A DNA stretch of 64,000 nucleotides from Leishmania infantum JPCM5 (GCF_000002875.2 NC_009417.2:601929-665928); one strand, 5' to 3'; numbered from the stretch's first letter, positions 1 through 14,200 are shown. Translations and numbers: made by a program. Notes: generated by a model from the letters alone, not told the origin.

Positions 1-1481
1 TCAGAGAGCAAGACGAAACGACAGGGACGACAGCGTGCGCAAAGTTGTGCGAGTGGAGGAGGGAGGGAGAGTTGATACGATCCACATGGGCGTGCCTACT
101 CCCCCTCTCTCTCTTTCCCTCTCGAGTTCTTCGCTTCACCTCTCCCGCCCTTTCTCCCTTTTTCTTCTCTACGCCTTGCTTGCGCTATTACCTGCCTGCT
201 AACATGTTGTGACTGTCGTTGTGTGCTGCCCGGATTTGCTCTCCGTTCTTCACTGCAGCTGTCTCGGACGTTCCTCCTCTCTCGAGCGCAGTATCTTCCA
301 AGCTCGTCGCACACGTTCAAGGAAAAGAAGAGGCACCGCCACGCACACGCACACGAATACACACCTCTGCACTACCTCAGGCGGTTGTTGTTTTTTTTTT
401 TTCGGGGGGAGGTATCGGAGGACGTACAGCTTCGCGGCTGGTCATGTCTCTTGCCCTCTCGATGGCCGGGCTCCATCCGTGGACCCCTACCTGTTTAGTT
501 GTGCTCTCCTGTCTTTTTTTTCGCTTGTTTTCCTGCCCCTTCATCTCTGTCTCTCTCTCTCTCTCTGAGCTCGTGGACGGCACTTCGCTCGAGCACAGCA
601 ACACATGAACTCGTCTCCGTTTTTCCCATTTCATCTATTTTTTTTTTGATCTCTCTTGCTCGCCTCCTGCTTTTTTTTCTCGTTTCTTCTCTGCTGGTGT
701 TATGTCCGAATGCTGTGGTCACTGCTGTTATCTACGGTGTGTAATGAGTACGTGTGCTTTAAGCTCAAAACTCTCGTGTTTTTTATTGATGTTTGTGTGT
801 TGTGGATCTTTCGGTAGCTGTGTATCTTTCTCCGTCTCATTCACCTGCTAACGTCACTGCACATGCCCCTACCCCGCCACGTCATTAAGTGTGCCCCCGC
901 GCGCTACCCTCTTACACTTTTTTCTATTCAACGAAGTCGTCTCTGTATCCATTGTGGCGCATATAAGGGTGCTTGTGTGAATGCAAGTGCAGAATTTCAG
1001 CTATGGCAGGCACTTCTTCAATGACCGCGCGCGAAACGAAAAATGTCGATGTTAAAAAAATGGCAAGTATTCGCCGCTTCGCTCCTCTCCTCGCTAGTCG
1101 CCCTCGTCTAACCTGGAGCTTGCGGGAGGAGAGCGTTCTCGACCATCAGACACCGTTCGAGTATCCTGGTGTGGGAGGCTGAGTATGTGTCTGTGCTTGA
1201 TAGTGAACGCGAGGTTTCGCTCATTAACGGAGTTTTTTGCTCGCCTGGCACGAAAGGGCGGGCTACTTTCCGCAACCGGCCACGCATACGCAAACAGGTC
1301 CCCTTCGCAGGAGCTGCCTATCATGCCCCTCTGTCTTCTTCTTTGCGTATCTCTGTCCCACCCACCACCCCCTTCCTCCTTCCAGCCGCCGGAGAAGCAG
1401 CAGTCCAAAACAGGACGAGAAACGCTGGCGAGAAACAAAGGAAGACATTTTTTCCAGCCCTCTCGACCAGCCCATGTAGAG
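1..1481. other. gene-free leader region
   Basis: Pyrimidine-rich, T-run-rich spacer DNA with CT and T homopolymers (for example around 390-400, 545-570 and 640-680). Open frames on both strands are short, composed of Ser/Leu/Arg/Cys low-complexity sequence, and overlap each other, as expected of random frames in UTR-like DNA. No RNA gene was recognised. Confidence 0.6.
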
Positions 1482-1951
1482 ATGATGCGCCCAAGCGATT
1501 ATTCAGTTGGCGCCAGCAACAGCAGTTAGCCCGCCAACACCTTCATTCGCCCAGCCGTGCGACCGGCGGTCTCCTATGAGCCACTGTACCGTGCCGATGC
1601 TTACGACTTCATAAAATAGAAGCCATCCACGGCCTCGCACGTCAGCGCGCTTGCGTCGCCGGATCTGATGCGGCGCTCCATCTCAGCTGCCCCTTTCTCC
1701 CCACCCCCACCCTCATACGCATCGTCGGGAACGCAGTCACAGCAGTACGTCGCCCTGAGCGCGCCATCACCCATCACAGCGGCTGCGCTGGCGCCACCGT
1801 CAAAGCCCCTTGCGGCGCCACCGCCACAGCTCTAGCTTCATCGGAGAGCTGTTCAGCGAACCCCTTCGTATCTGGTAGAATACCAGCACCTGGACAGCAG
1901 CAGCAGCCAGGAAGCGGCGATGACGATACGGACAGCCTAAAGCATCCGTAG
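1482..1951 (+). pseudogene. probable relic of an unidentified protein-coding gene with in-frame TAG stops
   Basis: Starting at a tandem ATG-ATG (1482), one frame reads through protein-like sequence (beginning MMRPSDYSVG) interrupted by three TAG codons at 1527, 1617 and 1833. Between them are peptides such as SYEPLYRADAYDFIK and a Pro/Ala/Ser-rich stretch from 1668 with mostly G/C third positions. After the third stop, another frame gives a plausible C-terminus (SANPFVSGRIPAPG ... DDDTDSLKHP) ending at TAG 1949-1951, so a frameshift near 1830-1850 is also likely. All three stops could come from CAG (Gln) by one C-to-T change each. I do not recognise the family. Alternatively this is chance openness in GC-rich DNA, though the coding-like codon bias argues against that. 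Confidence 0.4.
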
Positions 1952-2065
1952 TAAATCCGGTGGCTCGGCAGCGGCCAGTTGCCCCGAGGTGGGAGCGGCG
2001 CATGTATCACAACACTACCTTCTGCCTTGGCCACATCTTGCGAGAGGTGCATGGGCGAGAACCGT

Positions 2066-2089
2066 GGGTGGGGTGGTGGGGTGGTGGGG
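2066..2089 (+). promoter_or_regulatory. G-quadruplex-type motif
   Basis: Four runs of three or more G (GGG, GGGG, GGGG, GGGG) separated by T or TGGT linkers of 1-4 bases satisfy the usual intramolecular G4 pattern on the + (sense) strand. Folding and function are inference only. Confidence 0.45.
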
Positions 2090-4928
2090 ACATGCCGGCA
2101 AAAGCGGCCTAGGAAGTGTGTAGCGAGGTAAGGGGGGGAAGAGACTGATGAAGCACGGATCGGCGGTGAGGCACACGAAGGAGGGATGCAAAGAAGCACG
2201 CATCGTGGAGGTGACTGGTCTGCGTGTGTCCCCTGCGCCAGGTTGTCAGCTGGCTGCATGTGTGTTCGGTATGCACTGGGAAAAATTGGCGCTCGCGGCT
2301 CGTGTGTGCGCACGTGACACCAGTCGCTCACCCATCACCTCTCGTGCTCGACCGTGGTATTTCTGCGAATGCGGCAGGCGAGAACGGAATTGTGCGGAGT
2401 GCAGTGGAGGGTTGCGCTGTTGTGCATGAGATCCTTGGAATTGATGATTTCTCATAATCATGATCAGGGTGCATTCGTGTGTGTGTGTGTGTGTGTGCAA
2501 GCACTGCTGCCAACAGGTGTTGACGTCGTTGTATGTGCAGGGGAGCATGCTGAGGAGGCGGTGTGTCATCTTCCTGATGACGTTGATGTGTGTGTGTTGA
2601 TTGGGGAAGGTGAAGGTCGACGGGCAGACGCGGAAAGGGGAATACTGCGGCGGGCTCCACACCCCCTCCCCCCACCCCTCGTTCCCTTGCACATGCCCCT
2701 CTTTGCTCCTAGCACGGGTGACAGAGGGCAACAAAGAAAGCATTCGCATGGTTTCTCCATGTCCACCACATGCACCTGGAGAAATGCCGAGTAGCATAGC
2801 AAGACGGGAAACAGACGACGAGACGCAGTGTTTCTGAGTGGTCCCTTTTTCCCGCCATGACGCGCTTGTGGACATGGAAAAGGAAAGAAGTGTTATCTGT
2901 GCGCGTATGTGTTCGGTTGACTGCTCTGGTCTCCATGAAGCTCGCCTGCAGTGCAACGTTATCAACCTATAAGCAGTCCTTTCTATGCATCCCTCTCTCA
3001 ATTTCCACCACCTACTTCCGCGCCTTCTCTTGCCTGTCGGTCGATGCCACATTGCACGCACCTTTCTCGCACATGCACACACACGCCTCACGCACCCCTC
3101 CCTTCCCCTTCTACTCATACTCTCATCAAATGCCCACCCACCCCCTCCGGCCTGTCTGACTACAACGAAACGCACACGTGCGCACATACAACGACAAAAG
3201 GTAAGAAGGGATGCTTTGTGTGTGTGAGTGTGTAGCTACGTAGTGCATTTCACCTACCCCCCCCCCACCTCACCCTTCACGCGTGCGCTGTCCTGCTGCG
3301 TGTGTGTGTGTGAGAGAGCGTTTGTTATGGGGGGTACTTGTTTTGTCCCCTTTCCTGTTCGTCTTCCTGTCACTGGAATTGGTGTTGATGTGTCCTGTGT
3401 GTGTCACTGCCAACGTGCTTGTGTGTGTGTGTGTGGCCAACATTTGAGAAAGCAAAAACGATATACATCAACTTGGTGCACGTGTCTGCGCGCCGCTGTC
3501 CGTGTGTAGTCCTTCCGCTCCTCCTCTTCTTGGGCTACTCAGCGGCGTTTCTACTTCTTTTCAACCCTTTCGTTCTCCCTCGCCCCCCCCCTCCGCGCTT
3601 CACGCACGTTCTCTGTCTTTTGTTTTGGCTGTTTTTCGAATTTGTAAAGGCACTTTGGTTGTCTTTGCGAGGTCGTTCTCTCTCTCTCGCCGCGTTTGTG
3701 CCTCGTGTGTGGTGTATGAACGCTGAGTGTGACCCTCCTGTTGCCTTCTTGATCTCTCGCTTTTAGCCTTTTCTTCTTGTTTTTTTTTTGGTACGGCGCT
3801 TCTCCCCTCCCCCTTCCTTCCAGCCTCAGCGAAGCTCACACACACGCGCACACACGGCGTCTGCTGCATTGTCTTTGTCCCGCCTTCCTTCCACTCTCGC
3901 TCTTTCCCTTCTTTAGCTTCGTCTGGTCTCATCCGTTGCTTCTTTGCGTTTTGCTCTCTCCCTCTTTCATTTCCTGTTGTGTGTCTTCCTTCCACTCTTC
4001 CCCCTCCCCTCCGTCTACGTCTCCTCCACACAAGCGCGCACACCTGTTATCATTCAGTATTGGCCCGCCCTTCTTCGACGTCGATCTTCCCACACGCACC
4101 GCTCCGCGGCAACCGCCTCCATCATAGCAGAGGCTGTCCTCGGGTAGGCTCGGAAGCAAGTCAGTCTACTTTTCTTTCTCCTTGTACCTGTTTGTTTTCC
4201 CGTCTTTGCACCTTTCTTTTTTTGTTTGTTTCCTGTTGTCGTCTTCGTTTGTGTTGTGTACTGTTTCGCCCGTGTTGCACCGTCGCAATAGTGGAGTAGG
4301 GATCGTTTTTTTTTGTTTGTTTTCATTCGTTGTTTCTTCTTTTTCTCAATAGTGTGGTCCTTGTCAGGCCACGCGTTTCTATATCTGGTGCGGTGATACG
4401 CCCTTCTGTGCGCACTCGCGTTACATGTTGGTCGCCGTTTTTTTTTGTTTGTTTTGTTTTCGTTTTCGTTTTGATTTGCTTTTTTTTCGCCTTGTGTGTT
4501 GTGTGACTTTCTTGTCTGTCACGGCCGGCGACTCCCACTCTGTATCCACTCCGCTTCTGCTTCGTTCTTCTTTGGTGTACGTGCAGTACCCGCTCGCCCT
4601 TCGCCTCTTCCTTCCTTTTGCTCTCTGCTTCTGGCACATCAGAGAGGAGGACGAACGCCGATCCGCAGCAGAAGAGAGCGAGCCAGTCAGAGGTCTACGG
4701 CACATCAACGAACACAAAGAACAAATTTCAAGCAGCCCCTATATCCCTGTTTTACTTGGGACGCTGTATTTTCGACCCAATCGCGCCCTTTACAGGGGAC
4801 CATCTAGCCCCTACCCCTGACTCTCCTCTTGGCTCTCTCTCTCTCTGGTTCGGTATCTCTCTGCTTGTTGTTGACAGGGACCAGTCACGCCCTGCAGTAC
4901 CTACCAACACCAGCGTGCGACGCTTCGC

Positions 4929-4977
4929 TCTTCTTTCTTTTTGTCCTTCTTCTGTTCACTAAATTTTTTTATCCGAG
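4929..4977 (+). promoter_or_regulatory. candidate polypyrimidine tract and spliced-leader acceptor for the giant gene
   Basis: A long T/C-rich tract ends at the first AG (4976-4977). No ATG lies between this AG and 5279, so the ATG at 5279 would be the first in the mature mRNA. A second candidate tract with AG near 5157 gives the same result. Trans-splicing at the first AG after a pyrimidine tract is established for trypanosomatids; the exact site is inferred. Confidence 0.5.
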
Positions 4978-5278
4978 TTTGAATAGGCGTGCGCCCTCTT
5001 CCCTTTCTCATCGCCGCCTATACAGAACTCGAACGCCTTCGTGGAGGACCGCTCGCAGAGAAGGTTTGAGGTGTCGGTGTCGTGGTTGCTTTTGTCGAGG
5101 CAGCACCTCATCTGTCTCCCTCTCTTTTTTACTCTTACGCCTGCACGGTATTGTCAGTGACGCCACGCGCGACAGAGCTGCGCCATCACGGACTGGTCAT
5201 CTCGTACCCTGCAAGATCAACACTCGAATAGAAACAAAAAAGGAAGCAACTGTTTCGTTCTCTCAACGCAGCATCGCC

Positions 5279-8200
5279 ATGTTGAGCTTCAAGAGCATCG
5301 CCGGGTTCCTGAAGAAGGTGGGCGGTACGCGCGAGGACCATAGCAAAGAGGGCCATCAGAGAGGTGGCGCTGATGGAAGTCATGCTGGGGCGGGCAGCAG
5401 CGGCAGCGCATCCGCTTTTGCAACTGGCTCAGCAGCGACCGGTGGCGCAGGTGATGGCGCACATCACCGCTCATACATAGGAAGCAGCCGCACTGCCTTC
5501 ACAGGCAGCGCAGGTGCGGTGGCGGCGTCGCACCATGGGGACGCGGCTCACGATTCGCACTTGAGCGACTTCCCCACATCAGGGATGCCGTCTACCTTTG
5601 GCGATAACGTGATGTTCGCGTCCTCGCACATTCTGAGAGGGCTCCCACCGAACACAAGCATGCAAGACGTGCTGCTGCATATTCGATGTGTCGTGCAGGA
5701 GCGCAGCGAGCAGCTGCAGCAAGAGGAGCGAGAGGAGCAAGAGCGCCCCTCAACCTCGTGGCAGCGCGGCCTCAGTGATGGCAGCATCGCTGCTGGTGAG
5801 AACGCCACCGCAGCAGGAGCGCAGAGACGAAGGAGCGCTTCGTTTACATCCGTGGCCGCCACCAATGGCGCCGAAGCGCGCGCAGCTCCATGTGAGAACG
5901 CCAGCCCTGCGGCTTCTCTGAAGGGAAAAGCAGACAAAGGGGCTGCGGGAGTGGCGCGGGAGCACGTGCAGAGGCTACAGAAGATGCGAGCGGAGATGAT
6001 CGATGCGCTGGATTTGTGCTTGCAGGAAGTTCCGGAGGACCCGCGCACGTGGGGCGGCAGTAGCAGCGCCGGTGTTTCCGAGGACGAGCGTGCGCGGAAC
6101 GGCAAGACCGGCGCAGATGCGCACAGGCAGCAGGAGCGCTCCAGTGGCACGCCGGACACCGCGGCAGACAACAGCGGCGAAGCATTGCTTGAGGGCATGA
6201 GGACGGAGTCGGAGCTCGTCGTATCGCGACAGGAGTCATCCACTGCCGCTACCCTACTAGGCGCGGCTGAGCCGTCTCCCGTGATAGCGCAGGAGCCTTT
6301 GGCCCCTGCTGACTTTGGCCACTACGAGTGGCGGCGGCTTCTCATGGATATCATCAACGTATTGGTGCGCATTGACCGAGCTCTCCTTCACGATGCACGT
6401 CTCCGCGCACTCGAACGGCTCATCCCTAGCACCACAGGCTCGTACGGCAACGCTGGGCCGGAGTTCCGGTGGGAGAACCTCTCGCAAGTCCTCCTCACTC
6501 CTGCTGTCTTGGGGTCCCCCTTCAGCGCCGCAGATGCGGCGGTGAGTGGTTCACGTCGAAGTCAGCTTCCCCTCACACCCACCCGCGGTCCTCAGCGACA
6601 CCCACCGCACGGAGACACGGCGCCGTTGAACTCGCCTCTTCCTAATCGGAATGCGGACACTGCCGCGTTAGCAGGAATAGCAACTCCGCGCGAGAGGGCC
6701 GTCACACCAGTGGCCACCGCCACCACCGCTGCCAGAGCGGGCTCCACCTCCTCACCCTTTGGCAAGGCCAAGCGAGCACTGGCGGATAGCGGCGTCGTGT
6801 CGCCTGAGCCGCCAGCGGACCTCTTCATCACGAAGGAAGACAAGAAGATGCTGGAGGAGCTCCTCACCATCGCGTGCTCCCTTGCCAGCTGGGCGATCGT
6901 CAAGGCGATCTTGCGCCATCACCTGCACGTACTGGAGCAGCGAAAGAGCCGCGGCAGCTTCACACCTTTGTCCAAGGCAGCCACCACCGCCACGGCTAGC
7001 GTGCGTATCAGTGTGGATACCCCTGCGTTGGCAACAAACATGGAAACGTCAGGGGCTAGCAACACAAACACCACCGGGCGACCGCCGCTTGCTCCTCCTG
7101 CCCCGCCTCCACCAGCGGCGATGAATGATGCTGCCTGCTCCAGCAATGCTGCGGAAGGCGGAGCCGGCGCTGCAGAAACAGCAGCGACAGACGACGACCG
7201 AAGCAAGAACGCGAATCACATTAGTGCGATGGATGACGTGGATGCGATTCCATACATTGACTGGGCGGCTGTAGTGCAGGAGCTGGCGGAGTGGATCGGC
7301 GAGCAGGACGTTGTCGCGATTGCGGAGTGCATCCTCTGCGCGAGCTTCTTGCGCGATGACGGGCGCGAGATGGTGCTGTGCATGTTGCAGACCCCGAAGC
7401 CGCGGCGGCTGCTCACGAACATTCACCGGCACGCCGACAAGCTGCGCCGTGCTGACGTGGACTCGCTTCTCAGCTGCTCGTCGCCTCCGCGAGTGGTGAC
7501 CGCAGCAACGGCGCCGGTAGGCAGCCCCACCGCTGCTGCCACAGCCTTCTCCGGATCGGCCCCGGCAGCCACATCCAGTGCACTGACGAGTAGCGGGGCG
7601 CCATCGACGAGCAGCAGCAACGGCGCAGCGGCTGCAGCACCGCCCGCGGGTACCTCCGCAAACACCGCTCCAACGGCAGCGGCTATGGGAGCCGCGTCTT
7701 TCCTCCCAGCCGCCAAGGTAGGCGCTGCCGCCCCCGCCGCAGGGCCCTCATTGACGCCTAACACGATTCGGGCGATGTTGGAGGATCCCACGCTGGTGAT
7801 GGACGACCTTGTTGCGCGGCTAGAAATGGTATACCGCAAAGCTGTCGCGAACACATGGGCGTCCTACCTAGAAGACGCGATCGAGGCGGATGTCCAGCAG
7901 CTCCCCACCGCTGCTGGCAACGCCGTCGACGCAGCAGGCACTCCCGCTGTGGGCGACCCCGACACGTCCCCGGCCTCTACCCCAACGACCCACCTAGTGG
8001 CGGCAGGCGATGAGGTGCTGAAGCAGAGCACTGGAAGCGTGGCGTCACCGCCGGCGCTCCCGCTGCTGCAGCAGGTGCACATCACAGACACCAAGACCCT
8101 CTGTCGCCTAGCCACTGCCTTCTTCTTTGGCTCTGATGCGTGGTCAGAGAACAAGCGGGAGCGCCGCTTCGCGCTACTCTTTCGCAGCATGCGTGGGAGG

Positions 8201-11200
8201 ATGGAGCGGTACAGCGAGTCCGCCGCGACGCGGCGGCATTTGCGTCGTGGAACGATCTGTGCCGCCTCCATGACACACATGGTTGCATCTGCTGCCGCGG
8301 CAAGCTCTCTCGATTCTCACCCTCTCGTCGAGCTCGCCATGGCTGGAGCTGCCGCGGCAACAACCGCGCCAAGCAGCAGAGGCGCCTCGCAATCGCAAAG
8401 CCTCACAATCCCACCTCAGATGAGCGCAGCCGCCGCCCCTGTTTCCAGTGCTTCGGCGGCCCTGACGCCATCAAAGTTTAGCGTGGAGGACACGTCCGCA
8501 AGGCCGTCGCCGTCTGGAGGGTGCCCGTCAGCCGCGAGCAACGCGGCTGGCGTCGGCACTTCCGCCTTTGCGAGTCGTGGCGTGGCGCTGTCCAACCAAT
8601 GGGCTGCGCACCAGCTTCTTTCATCGAATGCGAGCACCGCTGCCATCTCGGCCCACAGCACGCCGCTCACCACCTCGCTCCTTGTCAGTCGCGACGGGAC
8701 CAACGATATGGAGGGGACGGTGTCGGGAGCAGGGGGGGCCATCAATGGATCTGGTCTCTTTACTGTGGGACACGCGGATCGGACAACGACGTGGACACCA
8801 TTTGCCTTCGCGATGACCTCCTCAGAGTCCATGACCCCGCCGCCGGAGCTGCATCACCCGAGCTCCAGCACCACGAACCAGAGGGGCGCCGAAGACGGAC
8901 ACCAGGAGGCGGGCGAGGACAACGTCGGCAGACGCGCCATGGAGTCCAGTGCCTTATCCATGCCGACGGTCACCCTGCAGGGGTCTCCCAACCTTGCGCA
9001 GCCCGCAGCCTCCAAGGGCGGGGACAGCGCACTGGAGTCCTTGGTGCTGGAGCGAATTGTGAACATGTCTTGGTCGGCGGCGCTGCACAAACGGGGCGAG
9101 CAGTGCTTGACTGCGAAGCCGCCGCGCCTAGAGGAAGCGGAGCAGGACGCACTGGAGGAGCGCCTCGTCGCAAGCGCCTTTGGCGAGTTCCGTGCGCGCC
9201 AGCGCGCCATCGTCTCCCTGATCAACGCGCGTTTGGCGTCGGGCAAGTCGGTGGAGGCGCTGACTAACGCGCAGAAGCACTTCAAGTTCGAGAAGAAAGA
9301 CTGGACAAGTCACAATCAAACAATCTTCTCCGCGATGCGATACCTGCAATCAATGGTGTTTCTCGTGCGGGCCCAAGCCGCGTGTCGCGTCTACGGCGCC
9401 GTCATTGAAACAGTTCAGTTTGTACTGCCGCAAGCCGCCCTGTGCGAGCAGATGCTGCAGGTGCTGGCACCTCGACCGCGAGGCGACTACATCCTCCGCT
9501 TCGGCGACTGTCGGTCAAAGCTGCTTCGGTCTTACGTGTATCTGCTGAAGGAAGGCTGGCTGGCGCACGCCGCCTTCAACGACTTGGCAAAGGCGGAGAA
9601 GTACTTCATCAAATGTGCGCAGGTGATGCAAATGCTGCGCCGCCGCGTGCGGGAGACGGAGTTGTTTGCCGCCTACATGGAGCGCGGCGCGCAGTTGATG
9701 AAGCTGAAGGTGTACAAGCAGTCGGTGGAGCTCTTTCGGTGCGCTGTGAACATCGCCAAGAAGTCTTTGCAAGCGGCCGATGCAGCAGCAGCGGCGAGCG
9801 CAAGCGGCGACAGCGGCGCCTTCAGCCCAAACGCCTCTGTCGGCTCCTCTGGGTTGTCGCTTGGCTCAGCTATTACCAACATAGAGAACGCGGTGTCTGC
9901 TGCGGCCGCCGGACTTGCTGCGAAGGTGCCACCGGCGACGACGCAGCAGCAGTTTCACCGCAATCTGCACCTACGCGCTGCCGGCTCCGGCAGCCTCACC
10001 ACGGCCGAGGAGCACATCCCCGGTGTAACGGATGCCATTGAGGATGACCTGGAACTAGTCTGGCGCGTTGCAGAGAGCGAGCGCATGCTGGCGCTGTCCT
10101 ACGTCACCCAAGCCGAGCATGAGGTGAACGTGCGAGAGCGCCGTGAGGAGCTTAGCAACGCCGTGAGCAGCGCATACAGCTCGCAGCGGTCGCTGCAGCG
10201 GTGGCAAAGGAAGGGCGGAACACCGAAGCGATTGCTGACCGCAGTGCCGTGCAGCCTCATCGTTATTTGCAAAGGGCTGCTGCTGCTGAACCAGCCGCGC
10301 AAAGCCGCCCTGCTGCTCGAGCCGCTTATCGAGAACAAGCCGAACTCGGCACTGGTGCGGCCTCCCATGTGGGGAGAAATCCTGCACCCGACAGAGGACC
10401 CCTACACAACAGAGGACGTGGTCCTGCGCACGTACGTGAACTCTGTAAAGATCGCCGTCTTCATGCTGTACGCGCGGTGCCTGGCGGAGTTCGATGGTGA
10501 CCGGGCCCTCCGTGCCGTCACGCTGGTTGATCAGCTGCTCCAGGAGAGTGACGCCTGGATCTGCACTATCCGCACCGAGCTCCGCCGCGCACTGGAGAAC
10601 GTGAGCGCCAAGGACAAAAAAGTGGCCGACTCGCTGAACTCGCCACGAACGGCCCCGAGCATCGAGGCACTGCGGCGCACCAGTGTTGCCTCGCCGCGCG
10701 GTGCTGCGGAGCACGGCCCGAACAGCGAGGATGGCGAGGACGGGCAAAGCTGCGGGCGACAGGGCGGCGGCGCTGGCGCAGAGACCACCGCCTCCGCCTC
10801 CGCCTCCACTGCCGCCACGACGGCTGGCAAATACACGGCTCGCACGATTGAGGTGCCGACTCTGCAGATGCCAACCAGCCATTCCTCTACTGGGTCGCCG
10901 TCGCCGCTCGATGACGACCGCCACAGCCCGGGGTGGAACTCACCGGAAGAAGCACCACTGCGGCCGCGGCCTTCGACAACGGTGGGAACTGCAGGCGCGG
11001 CTTCCACCACCGCCGTCGAAGCCGGTTTCTTGCACGACGAACCGTCGCCGGGCGGTAGCGGTAGCGGCGCCGGTGGTGCCGCGATGGATGATGATGACCG
11101 AAGCCGTCGCAGCACCTCCATCCAGCTCAGCGCCGCTGGTGGCAACCGCAGCGGGACGGATTTGTTCTCCTTGGTAAACAGCGTGAATGCAGGCATTTCG

Positions 11201-14200
11201 AGTACCACGGCGATGCCGACCGCACACAGCAGCCACAGTCCCAGCTCCGCCGCCCCACATTTGGCACAGCTGCCGGCGATTCGAGTACACACAGAGAGCT
11301 CGAGCGAGTGCATGACAGCACTTTTTGCCCTTCGTGAGGCCAAGTCGCACATCCGCAAAGCGCTTCGCGGCATCTTCATCGTCAGCGGCGACGCGTATTC
11401 CCTCATCAAGAACTGGGAGGAGGCGCTGAAGGTCTACTCGCATGCCCTCGTCATCACCATGAGTGAGGTCGAAGCCGCCAGCGCGGCCGCGCAGTCGCGC
11501 CGCCGCGTCAGCCACAGCACCGCACAAGCTCGCTTTTCATCGCAACAGTCGTCGACGAGCCCGGTCGCCGTGGACGATGGCGCGTCGCTGTCCGCTCCCC
11601 ACGACGTCTACGAGACTTTCCGCAGCAACGTCGGTGATGACGTCAGTACCTCCCTGCAAGCCTGGGGCCCAGTTGTCCCCCTGGACGAGGAGTTCTTCCT
11701 GTGGGATGAGGAGGACGTGCTCATGTCCGACAACCTCATCAACCGCGAGCTTACGGCGTCCACGGCAGCGAGGGATCTTCGGGCAGCGGTGGCTGACGAG
11801 GAGCGCATGGATTCGCGCGCGTGCGAGAGCGTCGTGCTCAGTAAACTGGCGAACGTGTACCGTGCCCTCGAAAAGCCTGCCACGGCGATTCACTACCACA
11901 CCCTGGTCATGGAGTACGCCAACGAGTGCCACGACAAGTTGCTGGCCTACAACTCTATGCTGAGCCTTGCTCGGCTGTACACCGCAGCGAACATGAGCGA
12001 CAAGGCACGCGACGCGTGGGCAAAGGTGAGTGAGCTGGCAAAGGAGTACGAGGACAAGGAAGTGAGTCGGGAGACGATGCGCAACATCGTGGCGGCACAG
12101 GAAGCCGCTGGCATGTATATGGACGTGGTGAAGACGGCGGAGGAGCTGGAGAAGCTGGCCACCGGCGAGGAGGGCGAAGACGCCGCCAGAGATAGCCGCT
12201 TTGCCCTCGAGGCGCTGGCAAACGCGAATCTGCAGCTGGGTCAGTTCGACGCTTGCATCGCCGCCCTCGACAGCCGTGAAAAGGTGCAGGAGAAGTCGGC
12301 GGAGTGGAGCGGCGCGCTGCTGAGCATGCGGGCCAAGGCACGAATGGGCCTGAACAAGTCGGCGGAAGCGATCAAGGTGATGCAGAGCTGGGCCACCAAG
12401 GCACGCAATCTCGCCAACTGGGTGGAGCTCGGCAAGGCGAACTCGGCGCTCTCTGCAGCGTATGCCTCGGAGAATCACAACATGCAGGCGCGCTGCCACC
12501 ACGAGGCCACGCTGAACGCCTTTGCCCTGGCCGAAACGCTCGACGAGGAGTGCCGCCACATTGCACTGGAGAGCGCGCGGTGGTTGGTGCACTACGCGTA
12601 CCTCAACGACACCACGGTGCAGGTCGACCCTACGCTCACGTACACCGGCGGTGGTCTCACGAGCGACTCGGAGGCGAGCGGCTGTGATTTCCACTACGCA
12701 GATAGCGGCCTGTGCAACATCAGCGGCGACCTTGGGGTGATGCTCGCCAGGGAGGAAGAGCTGCGCCGCACATCCTCGATGCTTGGAGAAAACTGCAAGT
12801 TCGGCTTCAACGATGACGACGACGATTTTGGTGGTGGTGGTTTCCTATCGAATCAGAGCATGTTCGGCGTAAGTCCCGCCGGGCCGTCGCTTGCCGATGC
12901 GCCCTCGCCGAAGGGCCACAGCATGTTGGAGGAGGAGGAGCAGCGTAACGATTACGCTGCAGCGCACGGGGAGGAGGATGGCGGCGAGGGAGCAGCCGCA
13001 GCAGCTGACAACACACCGTCTATGACGTCCTCCTTCATCTCTTCATTCCTGGCGCCAAAGGATTCGGGCATGGCGACGCAGCCGCCCTCGCTAGCATCCA
13101 GCGTCAACATCTCGATGCGAGGGTCCCTGACCCAGCTGGACGGCGCCCTGGTCGGCGGCAACGATCACAGCGAAGGCAGCAGCAGCGCAGGACAGTCGGA
13201 CGGCGGCGACAACGAAGCTGGCGAAGACGTGGAAGACGAAGCGCCCCGCTCTATGGATGTGGAACACGTTGCAGAACACCACCAAGACCCTAAGCTGCCG
13301 GTAAGCGTCGAGGGCGAGGAGGCCGGTGACTTGGTGAATCTAAAGAAGCCGGCACCGAAGCCGAGCCCAGCGGCACCGACGCCAACCGTCATCACTGCGG
13401 CCGTCAAACCTACCGTGAACACCACAACAGTGGCCGGCAGCGGCGCAACGGTCGGCAAGTCCGCATCCAGCACCTACGTGCCGCCGCCAACGAGTCTCGC
13501 CAATGTCTCTATCTGCAGCCGCCCGGCAGCCGCCGCCGCAGGCACCGATGTCTTGGAGCTGCCGGTAGACGCCAGCCGCTCCGCCTCCGAGCACGCGACA
13601 CTCTCAGGCCCCAGCACCACCAGCTCCCCTTTGATGAGCAGCTCTCCACGCGGAGCAGCCTTTCAAGGTGGACCAGCCGCAGCCGCCAGCGGTGGGGATG
13701 ATGACGGTGCTCCAGAGCGCAAGCCCTCGACAGTGCGAACGACGTACTTTCGAGGCGCTATTGAGATGATTGAGACGGCAGCTCAGCTGCTTCTCGTGCC
13801 TCGCAGCGTGCGCCACATTGTCATTCCGTATAGTCCAGCCGAGGCCGTTGACTTCGCCCTACTCGCCCATCCGCAGTCCCTCTTCGTCTTCTACTTTGCC
13901 GAGTACACAACCGAGTACGGGGCCCAGTGTGACGTGGTTGTCCGTCCTCCACGCGCCGCCGGCTTCTTGAAGTTGCGGGCGCAGATATCCCTCCAGCAGT
14001 ACCACAACAAAGACGCGATGAGCACACTGCTGGCGTCAACCTCAGCTGAGTTTTCCATAACGGGGGAACACGGCAACGCTGCAGAGACTGCCGGTGCCGC
14101 CTCGTCATCCACACACCCCTTCGGGACAGTTATGGCACGCGCCGCAACGGGTAGCTCGGTTGCGAGTCCACCCCTCAGCAACTCAACGCCAGACGTGTTG

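Larger units (their letters stand above)
1954..5278. other. long non-coding stretch / 5' leader region of the giant gene
   Basis: About 3.3 kb without a supportable gene. It contains a G-quadruplex-type run (2066-2089), GT repeats (about 2479-2498 and 3420-3435), many T-runs from 3.5 kb onward, and dense polypyrimidine from 4.8 to 5.16 kb. Minus-strand open frames here (up to 313 codons across 2246-3187) are His/Arg/Thr/Cys low-complexity translations of CA/GT repeats and are not accepted as genes. Confidence 0.6.

Noticed and set aside
2246..3187. 313-codon minus-strand frame
   Set aside because: Mostly His/Thr/Arg/Cys low complexity from CA/GT repeats, antisense to the transcription direction, and without domain.
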